Shown: positions 36,417 through 46,171 of the stretch, piece after piece
Layout: the number at the start of each line of letters is the position of its first letter
Position numbering within the stretch: position 1 is the stretch's first letter
NCBI RefSeq assembly: GCF_963676735.1
Contig: NZ_OY781464.1
Location: 3,629,001 to 3,693,000, forward strand
DNA length: 64,000 bases
Origin: an uncultured Draconibacterium sp.
GTDB lineage: Bacteria; Bacteroidota; Bacteroidia; Bacteroidales; Prolixibacteraceae
Reading direction: 5' to 3'
Notes under the pieces: generated by a model
Databases searched by the model: none
What the model saw: only the letters and a program-made list of their open reading frames with translations
What the model was told of the DNA's origin: nothing
Translations under genes and position numbers: made by a program

Positions 36417-37865
36417 ATGGCAGAAAAGCCGGCTATGGATTACGATTTTTGTCAGATGAGCAGCAAACTAAAAGAGAAAATTTTTCACAACATACAAGAA
36501 GTGGCCGACCAGATTGGTACCGAGACTTATGTTATTGGAGGTTACGTGCGTGATTTATTTCTTGAACGCACTTCGAAAGATATAGATATAGTTACCATAG
36601 GCAGCGGGATTGAATTTGCCAACGCAGTAGCAGGTACTCTTAAACCGAAACCACGTGTTAGTGTATTTAAGAATTTTGGCACCGCCATGTTTAAATACAA
36701 GGACCTGGAAATTGAATTTGTTGGTGCTCGTAAAGAATCGTACCAGAGAAATTCAAGAAAGCCAATAGTGGAAGACGGCACACTTGAAGACGACCAGAAC
36801 CGGCGGGATTTTACCATTAATGCAATGGCCTTTGGTTTAAACAACCATAATTTTGGAGAACTTGTAGATCCTTTTAACGGAATAGATGATTTAAAAAATA
36901 AAATTATCCGCACACCACTCGACCCGGACGTGACATTCTCTGATGACCCCTTAAGAATAATGCGTGCCATTCGGTTTGCCACGCAATTAGATTTTGAAAT
37001 AGAAGACAAAACACTTCAGGCAATAACGCGCAACAAAAACCGGATTAAAATTATTTCGGCTGAACGAATTATTGAAGAACTCAACAAAATTATTTTATCT
37101 GATAAACCCTCGAAAGGATTCAAACTTTTAGAGGAAACAGGTTTACTGGCCATTATATTTCCTGAATTGCAAAAAATGAAAGGAATTGATAAAGTTAAAG
37201 GTATTGGCCACAAGGATAACTTTTACCACACCATTGAAGTTTTAGATCGCCTGGCACCAAATTCAAATAACTTATGGCTACGTTGGTCGGCCATACTGCA
37301 CGATATTGCAAAGCCTAAAACCAAACGATTTGTAGATGGTCTTGGATGGACCTTTCATGCCCATAATTTTGTAGGGGTTAAAATGATTCCTAAAATTTTT
37401 AAACGCATGAAGCTGCCCTTGAACGAAAAGATGAAATACGTTCAGAAAATGGTTGGCTTGCACATGCGCCCCATTGTTCTCTCGGAAGATATTGTAACCG
37501 ACTCTGCGGTGCGTCGCCTCTTATTTGAAGCAGGCGACGACATTGACGACCTGATGACCCTTTGCGAAGCTGACATTACCTCGAAAAACCCGGAGAAGGT
37601 AAAACGTTACATGAAAAATTTTAAAATTGTTCGGCAAAAATTAAAGGAAATCGAAGAAAAAGATGCCATTCGGAATTTCCAACCCCCTGTTGATGGTGAA
37701 TTGATTATGAAAACCTTTAACCTTGGGCCTTGTCGCGAAGTTGGAACACTAAAAGATGCCATTAAAGATGCGATACTGGATGGCGAAATCCATAATAATT
37801 TTGAAGAAGCATTTGATTTTATGATGAAAAAAGCCAAGGAGATGGGGCTAACAACGGAAAATTAA
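36417..37865 (+). CDS. tRNA CCA-adding-type nucleotidyltransferase with HD domain
   Basis: A 482-aa protein of the class II CCA-adding/poly(A) polymerase family, which completes tRNA 3' ends. Motifs are the GG signature VIGGYVRDLFL, the metal pair DIDIV, FVGARKESY, and RRDFTINAMAFGL with the nucleotide-binding arginines. The C-terminal HD domain includes ILHDIAKPKTKR and later HAHNFVG, which suggests phosphohydrolase activity as in the E. coli enzyme. The ATG at 36417 is used here. In-frame ATGs at 36435 and 36456 lie closer to where the domain begins. Confidence 0.92.
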   Translation: MAEKPAMDYDFCQMSSKLKEKIFHNIQEVADQIGTETYVIGGYVRDLFLERTSKDIDIVTIGSGIEFANAVAGTLKPKPRVSVFKNFGTAMFKYKDLEIEFVGARKESYQRNSRKPIVEDGTLEDDQNRRDFTINAMAFGLNNHNFGELVDPFNGIDDLKNKIIRTPLDPDVTFSDDPLRIMRAIRFATQLDFEIEDKTLQAITRNKNRIKIISAERIIEELNKIILSDKPSKGFKLLEETGLLAIIFPELQKMKGIDKVKGIGHKDNFYHTIEVLDRLAPNSNNLWLRWSAILHDIAKPKTKRFVDGLGWTFHAHNFVGVKMIPKIFKRMKLPLNEKMKYVQKMVGLHMRPIVLSEDIVTDSAVRRLLFEAGDDIDDLMTLCEADITSKNPEKVKRYMKNFKIVRQKLKEIEEKDAIRNFQPPVDGELIMKTFNLGPCREVGTLKDAIKDAILDGEIHNNFEEAFDFMMKKAKEMGLTTEN

Positions 37866-38887
37866 TGCGTCAGCAACGTTAGCTTAACCGGCAAATGGTC
37901 GCTAAACCCACCATTGTAGCGATATCCGCTGTAGGTCCTGAATAATTTTCGGCCACCATGCGTTTTGTCTGATTCGAATAAAAATGGCAAATTACAAATT
38001 TCAGCCTTTTTAGCATTCGTATACAAACCGTTGCCGGCATTAATTAAGCCTCCCGATACAATCACCTGATCAAAAACATACCATTGCCTCTGGTACTTTA
38101 AAGTACCTTCAGGTTCGTTCATCCATTGCCACGAAAGATTTAATAAATCCGCATTTACATATTCTTCACTCTCCGGAGAAACAGCGCCGAGGTATTTATG
38201 CAGGCTTTCATCTAGGGGCTGATCATTAAAATCACCAAGAATAACCACCTTTGCCTGTCGGTTTTCGCGAATAATTTCCTGGTATTTAAAGGCGAGCAAT
38301 TGTGCCGCCTGTTGCCGTGCCGGCCGGGTTTTTAACAAGCCTGAATAACGCGATGGCCAATGGTTAACAAAAACATGCAGGGTGTCTTTCCCATTTACAA
38401 CACCTTCCACATGAAGAATCTCTCGAGATCGCCGGACATTTCCGTCGGAATTTACAAGTGGGTAATAATTATACGCAATGGGATAAAAAGATACAGGATT
38501 ATAAAGAAGCGCCACATCAATTCCGCGTGGATCCGGAGATTCCTTATGAATGATTTTATATTTACTTTGTTGCAAAGGAGTTTTTGTTGTCAGCTCTTGC
38601 AAAACATAGCGATTTTCTACTTCGCAAAGCGCTATCAAATCGGGCATTTCCCATCCATCAACTGCCAGTATTACTTTTGAGAGTTGTACTATTTTCTTAT
38701 CAAAACGTTTTCTTGTCCAATGCCGATCGCCTGCCGGGGTAAATTCATCATCGGCTGTAAGTGAATCGTTTCGTGTATCAAATAAGTTTTCGACGTTATA
38801 AAATACAAGTGAGAAACTATCATGCTCCTGTGCGTTAGCATTGGTAATAATTAATATCAGGGATAAACAAAAAAGTATCGATTTCAT
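37862..38887 (-). CDS. Secreted endonuclease/exonuclease/phosphatase (EEP) family hydrolase
   Basis: About 341 aa from the ATG at 38887, where the signal peptide MKSILFCLSLILIITNANAQ begins. Upstream extension would run into the preceding gene. EEP-fold motifs are FYNVENLFDTRND, LIALCEVENR, HVFVNHWPSR, VILGDFNDQP and FSDHLPVKL, so the full catalytic set (N, E, H, D/N, DH) is present. Substrate may be nucleic acid, phospholipid or a phosphate ester. It follows the beta-helix lipoprotein gene with a 1-bp gap and should be one operon with it. Confidence 0.88.
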   Translation of the reverse strand: MKSILFCLSLILIITNANAQEHDSFSLVFYNVENLFDTRNDSLTADDEFTPAGDRHWTRKRFDKKIVQLSKVILAVDGWEMPDLIALCEVENRYVLQELTTKTPLQQSKYKIIHKESPDPRGIDVALLYNPVSFYPIAYNYYPLVNSDGNVRRSREILHVEGVVNGKDTLHVFVNHWPSRYSGLLKTRPARQQAAQLLAFKYQEIIRENRQAKVVILGDFNDQPLDESLHKYLGAVSPESEEYVNADLLNLSWQWMNEPEGTLKYQRQWYVFDQVIVSGGLINAGNGLYTNAKKAEICNLPFLFESDKTHGGRKLFRTYSGYRYNGGFSDHLPVKLTLLTH

Positions 38888-38888
38888 G

Positions 38889-40328
38889 TTATTTTTCGAT
38901 GCGTTCGTAGGCGCCCAAATCAGGGCCATCATCGCTTGTCCGGCTCTTATTTAATAAGTCGAGCGGAAATAGTTTTGAATAAACCGCAGATCCAACATCT
39001 TTAGCTGCAGTCAGTGTATCCAGTTCATAGTTGAAATCATCATAAGGGTCAACAAAACGAGGGTCGTAATCGCTACCCAGCAATACGTTAACGTAGTGGT
39101 CTTTGTTGCTGGTATCCAGCGTATCGGGAGCCTGAATGATACAATGATCGAAGAAGTAATTGAAGATGTTCTCTTCATTATCGCCAAGTTCCATTTCGTT
39201 ACCGATATTCCCGTAAATTATACTATTACCAAATGTGGCCTTTGTTAAGTCTCCGTTATAAGAAATTTGCTCTCCGCTTGAGTTTTCTACAATCAATACA
39301 TTTGAAATTACCAGCGACGGTGTAGCACGTACCTTTGCACCATAGTTGCCCCAATAATTGGCAATTGTAGTTTGGTAAAACTCATATTCTCCACCAACCA
39401 GCAAGGCTGTGGCATAATAACCACAATTAGCAATTACATCGTTGTAAGCATATATTTTTGATTTTAATGCAAATATGCCGGCATAGGCCATATTTTCAAT
39501 CTTCGAGTTGGTAAGTTCGACTGATGCATAACCTTCATTTTCAATTGTTCCAACCTGCAGCCCAATATTTGCATTTTTTATTGAAACATAGTTAAGCAGG
39601 TTATTATGGCTTCCTGAGAATAAAACCACCCCATTCCACTGATCGGGAATATTTTCGTAAGATGGTTCCAAACGATCTGCTCGTAATTGTATAGGAAAAT
39701 CATAAGTACCATTGGCAATTATTTTACCCCGCACGTACAAACCGGCATCTTTATGAAAATAAATTTTAGTACCGGGCTCAATTGTTAAGGTTGCCAAACT
39801 ATCAACATAAGCATAATCGTAAACCAGGTAAGGCTTTTCTGCTGTCCATGTTGTGGTTTCCAGACGTTCTCCTTTAATTAATTTAAAATCCTGCCCATAG
39901 GCTTCAAGTAAAATGCTTTGAAAATTTGTATTGGTAGTAAATTCAATAGAATCCTGAACAACCATTGGCAGGTTTTGCCCGTTAGGATCGATGGTAACTT
40001 CAACAAAAATGTAGATACTGTCTTTGGCCGGAAGTGCAATTTCATACAGCTCGCTTCCCAAATAACCATTAATGTTTAATCTAAAATTTGAAGCATCGCC
40101 ACCAGCCAGTCGAATTCTTGAAATCAATACATCTTCCTCGTATGGGTTGTGCACCGTAAATCGCCGGGTAGTTGATCCAATGGTAGTAAAAATTGTATCG
40201 AAGGTAACGGTATCTACAGAAAATTGTAATTGCGCATCAGTAGACGTCATATATCCCTCATCCTCACACGAGAACAACATAACAAGCACAAGGGCTGCTG
40301 CCAGTATCTGAAGTAAATATCTAACCAA
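38889..40328 (-). CDS. Right-handed beta-helix lipoprotein
   Basis: A 479-aa protein with lipobox LFSC. Residues about 30-130 form an Ig-like choice-of-anchor domain (FDTIFTTIGSTTRRFTVHNP). About 170-400 is a right-handed beta-helix with repeated short strands (LTIEPGTKIYFH, WNGVVLFSG, NYVSIKNANIGLQVG, VELTNSKIENMAYAGIFA). The fold is used by pectate-lyase-like and adhesin proteins. No catalytic residues can be named. Its own -7 box is at 40378. It is co-directional with the EEP hydrolase 1 bp downstream. Confidence 0.8.
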   Translation of the reverse strand: MVRYLLQILAAALVLVMLFSCEDEGYMTSTDAQLQFSVDTVTFDTIFTTIGSTTRRFTVHNPYEEDVLISRIRLAGGDASNFRLNINGYLGSELYEIALPAKDSIYIFVEVTIDPNGQNLPMVVQDSIEFTTNTNFQSILLEAYGQDFKLIKGERLETTTWTAEKPYLVYDYAYVDSLATLTIEPGTKIYFHKDAGLYVRGKIIANGTYDFPIQLRADRLEPSYENIPDQWNGVVLFSGSHNNLLNYVSIKNANIGLQVGTIENEGYASVELTNSKIENMAYAGIFALKSKIYAYNDVIANCGYYATALLVGGEYEFYQTTIANYWGNYGAKVRATPSLVISNVLIVENSSGEQISYNGDLTKATFGNSIIYGNIGNEMELGDNEENIFNYFFDHCIIQAPDTLDTSNKDHYVNVLLGSDYDPRFVDPYDDFNYELDTLTAAKDVGSAVYSKLFPLDLLNKSRTSDDGPDLGAYERIEK

Positions 40329-40377
40329 TTCGAATTAATTTTCAGTTCTATAACGTAATTCTGTAGCCGTTATTTTA

Positions 40378-40385
40378 CAAATATA
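40378..40385 (-). promoter_or_regulatory. -7 box of the beta-helix lipoprotein operon
   Basis: The minus strand reads TATATTTG, a perfect TAnnTTTG, about 50 bp before the start at 40328. No clear -33 TTTG is present. Confidence 0.5.
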
Positions 40386-40424
40386 AAAAATCCATTCACA
40401 ATTTTTAACATTTATTGACAATCC

Positions 40425-41876
40425 TTAGTTTTTTACAGCATGTTTTTTAGAAATGAGTAACAAACCCAGCACCGTAAAGGCTCCATTCAGAATTAGCAAC
40501 TCAAATCCAAACTGATAACCGTTAAACAATAATTCAGAATAAATTGAAATAAAATAACACAATACCGGGGCTATTATTGCAACTGCCGGCACAGCTTTGT
40601 CGTTTACTTTTCGTTTTGAATAAATGCCAAACAGGAACAAACCCAAAATTGGCCCGTAGGTATATCCTGCCACTTTAAAAACAGCTACCACAATACTTTC
40701 ATTATTAACTGCTTTAAACAACAAAATTACAAGAATAAGCAGTACCGAAAAGAACAAATGTGAAAGCATCTTTAAACGCTGTTTTTTCTTCTCGTCAAAT
40801 CGTTCTATCTTTAAAAAGTCGACTGTGAACGAAGTTGTTAAAGCCGTTAAAGCCGAGTCGGCACTTGAATAAGCCGCTGCCGTAATTCCCAATAAAAAGG
40901 CAATACCAACAGGTAACCCGAAATATTTTAATGCCAACATCGGATAAAGGTCGTCGGTAGTTTCAGGTATACTTATTCCGTGTTCACGGGCAAAAATGTA
41001 AAGCATCACTCCAAGACATAGAAATAGCACCACCGTCAAAAGAAAAGCCAGGCTAAATACAAGCATATTTTTTTGAGCTTCGCGTTTGTTTTTACAGGTC
41101 AGGTTTTTCTGCATCATATCCTGATCCATACCAACCATAACAATGGTAATAAACATCCCCGATATAAATTGCTTAAAAAAGTTGTTGCCCATGCGCCAGT
41201 CCCAAAAGAACAGTCTGGAGTTGTTATCTTCAGTAATTGTTTCGATTAAACCCGCCATGTTTAAGTTCATACTCCGAGAAATGGCAACGATGGTAAATAC
41301 CACTGCACTCACCAAAAACAAGGTTTGAAGGGTGTCGGTCCATACAATTGTTTTTATACCGCCTTTAAAGGTATAAACCCAAATAAGGGCAATGGTAACA
41401 ACAACTGTTAATGCGAAAGGAATATTAAATGCATCGAAAAATGCTATTTGCAAAACACCTGCAACAAGAAACAACCGAAAGGCTGCTCCAACAAGTTTCG
41501 ATATCAGGAAAAAAAATGAGCCGGTTTTATAGGATTTTGGACCAAACCTGGTGTCGAGAAAAGAATAGATGGAAACCAAATTCATCCGGTAATACAGGGG
41601 AAGTAAAATTCCGGCAACCAGCCAATAACCTACAATATTACCAAACACAAACTGCAAGTATGAAAACGCTGAATTTCCCACCTCGCCCGGAACTGAAATA
41701 AAGGTTACCCCCGAGAGTGTAGCTCCTACCATCCCAAAGGCAACTAAATACCAGGGCGATTTTCGGTTAGCAGTAAAAAAAGCCTGGGTATCTGCTTTGC
41801 GCGATGTAAACCACGAAATTATTATAAGTACCACAAAATAACCAAGTACAATTCCGAGAACTAAATAAGGGCTCAT
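40425..41876 (-). CDS. Sodium:solute symporter (SSS family)
   Basis: A 483-aa inner-membrane transporter with about 13 helices. SSS signatures are visible: the start LGYFVVLIIISWFTSRKADT, SWYLVAFGMVGATLSGVTFISVPG, GIKTIVWTDTLQTL and the Na+-site region TAAAYSSADSALTALTTSFTVDFL. It is 8 bp after the NamZ gene on the same strand. By context its substrate may be MurNAc, GlcNAc or a related amino sugar or muropeptide, but this is inference. SSS members carry many solutes. Confidence 0.9.
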   Translation of the reverse strand: MSPYLVLGIVLGYFVVLIIISWFTSRKADTQAFFTANRKSPWYLVAFGMVGATLSGVTFISVPGEVGNSAFSYLQFVFGNIVGYWLVAGILLPLYYRMNLVSIYSFLDTRFGPKSYKTGSFFFLISKLVGAAFRLFLVAGVLQIAFFDAFNIPFALTVVVTIALIWVYTFKGGIKTIVWTDTLQTLFLVSAVVFTIVAISRSMNLNMAGLIETITEDNNSRLFFWDWRMGNNFFKQFISGMFITIVMVGMDQDMMQKNLTCKNKREAQKNMLVFSLAFLLTVVLFLCLGVMLYIFAREHGISIPETTDDLYPMLALKYFGLPVGIAFLLGITAAAYSSADSALTALTTSFTVDFLKIERFDEKKKQRLKMLSHLFFSVLLILVILLFKAVNNESIVVAVFKVAGYTYGPILGLFLFGIYSKRKVNDKAVPAVAIIAPVLCYFISIYSELLFNGYQFGFELLILNGAFTVLGLLLISKKHAVKN

Positions 41877-41884
41877 AGTATTAT

Positions 41885-43054
41885 TTATTCAAAGTCGGGA
41901 TAAATCAAATATTTTTTCCGGGTAAGTTGGTATTCCTCCAGTTCCACCTGCCAGCTTTCAACAATTTCTTCCTCCGTTTTTCCCTGGCGTATTTGCAGAA
42001 TAAGCTTGTCCGTTCCGGCCAAAAGATTTAACCAACGTTCACGGGTCAGAAAATCTGACTCATTCCCGAATTTTTCATAAAATTCAAGAAAATATTTCAA
42101 GGTAAATTTTGGCGCTACCTGTATGTTTCTTAAATCAATTCCGTAACATTTTTTGTTTTTATTGAGAGGATTTACCGAAACGCCCGGGATACTGCGAGGA
42201 GTAAATTCAAAACTACCCAGTTCTTCTTGTAAACCACCCAGCACCTGAAACGGAAAATCAGTGCCGCGCCCAACACTTACACTGGTGGCTTCAAAAAAGC
42301 ATAGCGAAGGATACAAACGCACTGATAAATCGTTTGGCAAATTTGGCGAAGGCTTTACCGGTAAGGAGTAGCTCATCGAATGGTCATAATTTTCAACAGG
42401 AATAACTGTTAAATCGCATTTTTGCGATGCCTTATGCCAGCCCTCACCATTAATCATTTTTGCCAACTCTCCAACTGTGCAACCATGTACTATCGGAATT
42501 GGGTCGAGGCCTACAAAAGATTCAAAGCCAGCTTCGCGTATTGGGCCGGCTATGTAGTCGCCATTGGGGTTGGGCCGATCAAAAACAATTAGCGGAATAT
42601 TGTTTTCTGCGCAGGCTTCAATTACGTAATGCAAGGTAGAAATATAGGTATAAAAGCGGCATCCAACATCCTGAATATCAAACACCATAACATCGAGGCC
42701 ACTTAAATGTTCGGCCGTAGGTTTTTTATTTTTGCGGTACAAAGAATACACGGGCAAGCCTGTTTGTTTGTCCAATCCGTCTTCCACTTCGCCTCCTGCC
42801 GAAACATCGCCTCTAAAACCATGCTCCGGAGCAAAAATTTTTGACACCTTAACGTCCTTACCCAACAAATAGTCAACCAGGTGTTCACCTACCACCACCG
42901 AAGTATTATTCACAACCAACCCAATTTGCTTATCACCCAACAAATTAAGGTACAGCATTGACCGTTCGGCACCTACTACAATATCTTTTTCTTTCCGGGC
43001 TGAACACCCACTGATAAAAAAGCATAAAACAATCACATAAAATATCCTGTTCAT
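41885..43054 (-). CDS. namZ: Exo-beta-N-acetylmuramidase NamZ (DUF1343) lipoprotein
   Basis: A 389-aa protein with a signal peptide ending ISGCS (lipobox). DUF1343 core motifs are GLVVNNTSVVV, FAPEHGFRGDVSAGGEV, YSLYRKNKKPTAEHL, LDVMVFDIQDVGCRFYTYISTLHYVIEA and FDRPNPNGDYIAGPI. Characterised DUF1343 proteins (B. subtilis NamZ, GH171) release MurNAc from the non-reducing ends of peptidoglycan fragments. It is divergent from the NagZ-AmiE fusion, the partner expected in a wall-recycling locus, and is followed by an SSS transporter. A one-mismatch -7 box (TATCTTCG) lies near 43090. Confidence 0.9.
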   Translation of the reverse strand: MNRIFYVIVLCFFISGCSARKEKDIVVGAERSMLYLNLLGDKQIGLVVNNTSVVVGEHLVDYLLGKDVKVSKIFAPEHGFRGDVSAGGEVEDGLDKQTGLPVYSLYRKNKKPTAEHLSGLDVMVFDIQDVGCRFYTYISTLHYVIEACAENNIPLIVFDRPNPNGDYIAGPIREAGFESFVGLDPIPIVHGCTVGELAKMINGEGWHKASQKCDLTVIPVENYDHSMSYSLPVKPSPNLPNDLSVRLYPSLCFFEATSVSVGRGTDFPFQVLGGLQEELGSFEFTPRSIPGVSVNPLNKNKKCYGIDLRNIQVAPKFTLKYFLEFYEKFGNESDFLTRERWLNLLAGTDKLILQIRQGKTEEEIVESWQVELEEYQLTRKKYLIYPDFE

Positions 43055-43225
43055 CGCTTATAAAACATTACATTTGCGTTAACGAAGATAGATTTTAAAT
43101 TTTTTAAAAAGCAATCATTCGTAGTAAAAAGTAACAAACTGAAAAAATAAATTACCAGCAGCTTTGTTATACTTTTTATTTAACCAACGTTAAACGTGAA
43201 CCACTATTATTACGCGAATTAAAAA

Positions 43226-46171
43226 ATGAATCCAACACCTAAAATAATTTTACTTTTTGCCTTGTTTATTGCAGTAATTTCTCCGAATTGTTTTGCCCAG
43301 GCCCCTCCATTTCTTGCTTTAAAAGATGATGAATGGGTGCAGCAACAACTCGAAAAAATGAGTATTGAAGAACGCATTGGCCAGTTAATGATGATTACGG
43401 TTTACCCGGAACAGAATGAGGCAAGTAAGGCCATTTATAAAAAAAGGATAGAAACATGGAAGCCGGGAGGAATATTGGTTATGCAAGGCTCGCCAAGCAA
43501 AACTACCAGCTGGATTAATCAGTTTCAGGATGTTTCTGAAACTCCCTTACTGGTAGCTATTGATGGCGAATGGGGCCCCGCCATGCGCATTGACAGCACT
43601 ATTGTGTACCCATACGCTCAATCGTTGGGAGCAGTGCAAGACTCCTCATTGCTTTACCAAATGGGCGCCGACATAGCCTGCCAGTTAAAACAAATGGGTA
43701 TTCACATGAATTTTGCACCGGTAGCCGATATTAATACCAATCCCAAAAACCCGGTAATTGGGTTTCGTTCGTTTGGCGAAAACAGACAAAATGTAGCACA
43801 AAAGGCGTGGATGCTTGCTAAAGGAATGCAAGATAATTTGGTTATTCCGGTTGCCAAACATTTTCCCGGACATGGCGATACAAAAACCGATTCGCACAAA
43901 ACACTCCCCTTAATCCCCCACGCTAAAAACCGCATCGACAGTATTGAAAGCTATCCTTTCAGGTATTTATCAGATCGTGGAATAAGCGGAATTATGTCGG
44001 GACATTTAAATGTTCCGTCACTCGATGAATCGGGAAAAACCTCATCCTTATCCGAAAAAATAATAACCAATTATCTGAAAAAAGAAATTGGGTTTAAGGG
44101 TTTTGTTGTAACCGATGCCATTACTATGAATGGGGTTAAAGCAGAACCGGGCCGGGCGGAATTGGAGGCTCTGATAGCAGGTAACGATATGGTGGAATTT
44201 GTTCCGGATGTGGCCAAGGTGGTTGAAACGGTAAAAAAAGCCATCGAGAATGGAGAAATAAGCGAAGAGGAAATTAATGAAAAATGCCGAACTGTTTTAG
44301 CCTTAAAACGATGGGCCGGATTACACCAATACCAACCAGCCAAAATTAAAAACCTTTACGAATACCTCAATCAACCCAACTTCCAGGTCACGTACCGAAA
44401 ATTGATAAAACAATCGCTTGCTGTGCTTATTAATAATTCAACGCTTCCGTTGCAAAACCTCGAAGACCTAAAAATTGCGACAATAAACCTTGGCGGCGAG
44501 CAAAAATCAGCTTTTCAAAAAATGCTGAAGAAGTACACGGCTATGGATCATTTTTCGTTACCTCAGAATGCCACTGAACCAAGCTGGGCTGCACTTCGCC
44601 ATAAACTCGATAATTATAATTTGGTAATTGCCGGAATTAGTGGAATTAATAAATATTCATCAAAGCAGTATGGTATTTCCGAAATTCAGCAAAAGGCAGT
44701 TGCCGATTTGGTAAACGAGAAAAACACAGTATTTGCCTTTTTCGGCAATGCATACGCCTTAAAACATTTTTCGAACATTCACCATGCAAAGGCACTGGTT
44801 GTGGCGCACCAGGACAATAACCTTACGCAGGAACTGGCGGCTCAACTTATTTTTGGAGCATTTGATTCTAAGGGCAAATTACCTGTTACTATTGACAAGC
44901 GTTTTGTTGTGGGCAATGGTCTTCCGCTTAAAGCAAATCAAAGTTTATCGTACACCATCCCGGAGGAAGCAGGGATGAACTCATTGGTTTTAAACAAGAA
45001 AATTGACTCGCTGGCCACGCTGGGCATTTCTGAAGGTGCTTTTCCGGGGTGCCAGGTGTTGGTAGCTAAAAACGGACAGGTGGTACTGCACAACTGCTAT
45101 GGCTACCATACCTACGACAGTATAAACCCTGTAACAAAAAAAAACATTTACGACTGGGCATCGGTAACCAAAGTAACCGGGCCTTTACCAGCCATTATGA
45201 AATTGGTGGATGAAAAAAAAATAAACCTCAACGATAAATTCAGCAAATACTGGCCCGATTTTATTGGCAGCAACAAAGAACATATTAGTTTTCGAGAGGT
45301 ATTGGCGCACCAGGCCCGCCTGGCCTCGTGGATTGCCTTTTGGACCATGACTCTGCAGGAAGATGGGACATTGAACAAAAATGTGTTCAAAAAAAACCCA
45401 AGCACCCAATTCAATATCCGGGTGTCAAACGGCATTTGTATGAACAGCGATTTCAAAAAAACAATGTTTGACACTATTCGAAATTCGGAGCTGGAAAAAA
45501 GAAAAAGATACCTGTATTCGGGATTAAGCTTTTACCTGTATCCTGAAATAATTGAAAACCTGACCCAAACCCCATACGAGGATTATTTAAAAAGCACCTT
45601 TTTTGCTCCATTAGGAGCAAGCACAATAACATTTAATGCTTACCAACATTTCCCCTTGCAACAGATAATACCAACCGAGGTAGACGATTTTTTCAGAATG
45701 GAAAAAATGCATGGTTATGTGCACGACGAAGGAGCTGCAATGATGGGAGGCATTTCGGGCAATGCCGGGCTGTTTGGTAATACAAACGATTTAGCTAAGC
45801 TCTTTCAGCTTTACTTGCAGAAAGGCTATTTTGGTGGCCGCCGTTATATTTCCGAGTCAACCATTAATGAGTTTACACGCATTCAGTTTCCTGAAAACGA
45901 AAACCGCAGAGGCTTAGGTTTCGACAAACCATTAATTGACAACCATAAAAACAAGCTGGAAGATGCTTACCCCGCAATATCTAGTAGCGCAGCCAGTTTT
46001 GGGCACAGCGGTTATACCGGAACCTTTGCCTGGGCCGACCCTGAAAACCAATTGCTCTTTATTTTTATGTCGAACCGTGTTTACCCAACCCGAAATAATA
46101 CCAAACTTTACAAATTGAACATTCGCACGGCAATGCACCAGGCTATTTACGATAGCATTTATACACCATAA
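43226..46171 (+). CDS. Fusion of NagZ-type GH3 beta-N-acetylglucosaminidase and AmiE-like serine hydrolase
   Basis: 981 aa with a signal peptide ending CFAQ. Residues about 35-370 are a GH3 NagZ domain: K211-H212-FPGHGDT, the acid/base dyad D222/H224 in TDSH, and nucleophile D297 in VVTDAITM. A GH3 C-terminal-like domain follows to about 590. Residues about 610-975 form a class C beta-lactamase-like serine hydrolase with S646-x-x-K649 (ASVTK) and HSG at about 927. The second motif is Y764-S-G rather than Y-x-N. In B. subtilis NagZ and AmiE are separate neighbouring proteins, the latter removing peptides from MurNAc. Here they are one polypeptide, divergent from NamZ. Confidence 0.9.
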   Translation: MNPTPKIILLFALFIAVISPNCFAQAPPFLALKDDEWVQQQLEKMSIEERIGQLMMITVYPEQNEASKAIYKKRIETWKPGGILVMQGSPSKTTSWINQFQDVSETPLLVAIDGEWGPAMRIDSTIVYPYAQSLGAVQDSSLLYQMGADIACQLKQMGIHMNFAPVADINTNPKNPVIGFRSFGENRQNVAQKAWMLAKGMQDNLVIPVAKHFPGHGDTKTDSHKTLPLIPHAKNRIDSIESYPFRYLSDRGISGIMSGHLNVPSLDESGKTSSLSEKIITNYLKKEIGFKGFVVTDAITMNGVKAEPGRAELEALIAGNDMVEFVPDVAKVVETVKKAIENGEISEEEINEKCRTVLALKRWAGLHQYQPAKIKNLYEYLNQPNFQVTYRKLIKQSLAVLINNSTLPLQNLEDLKIATINLGGEQKSAFQKMLKKYTAMDHFSLPQNATEPSWAALRHKLDNYNLVIAGISGINKYSSKQYGISEIQQKAVADLVNEKNTVFAFFGNAYALKHFSNIHHAKALVVAHQDNNLTQELAAQLIFGAFDSKGKLPVTIDKRFVVGNGLPLKANQSLSYTIPEEAGMNSLVLNKKIDSLATLGISEGAFPGCQVLVAKNGQVVLHNCYGYHTYDSINPVTKKNIYDWASVTKVTGPLPAIMKLVDEKKINLNDKFSKYWPDFIGSNKEHISFREVLAHQARLASWIAFWTMTLQEDGTLNKNVFKKNPSTQFNIRVSNGICMNSDFKKTMFDTIRNSELEKRKRYLYSGLSFYLYPEIIENLTQTPYEDYLKSTFFAPLGASTITFNAYQHFPLQQIIPTEVDDFFRMEKMHGYVHDEGAAMMGGISGNAGLFGNTNDLAKLFQLYLQKGYFGGRRYISESTINEFTRIQFPENENRRGLGFDKPLIDNHKNKLEDAYPAISSSAASFGHSGYTGTFAWADPENQLLFIFMSNRVYPTRNNTKLYKLNIRTAMHQAIYDSIYTP

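Noticed and set aside
36542..37009. 155-codon open frame on the minus strand
   Set aside because: Antisense to the nucleotidyltransferase domain. Its serine-rich composition is typical of a mirrored frame.
43226..46171. Beta-lactamase conferring resistance
   Set aside because: Although the C-terminal half has beta-lactamase-like motifs, its fusion to NagZ and the NamZ neighbour point to wall-fragment hydrolysis.
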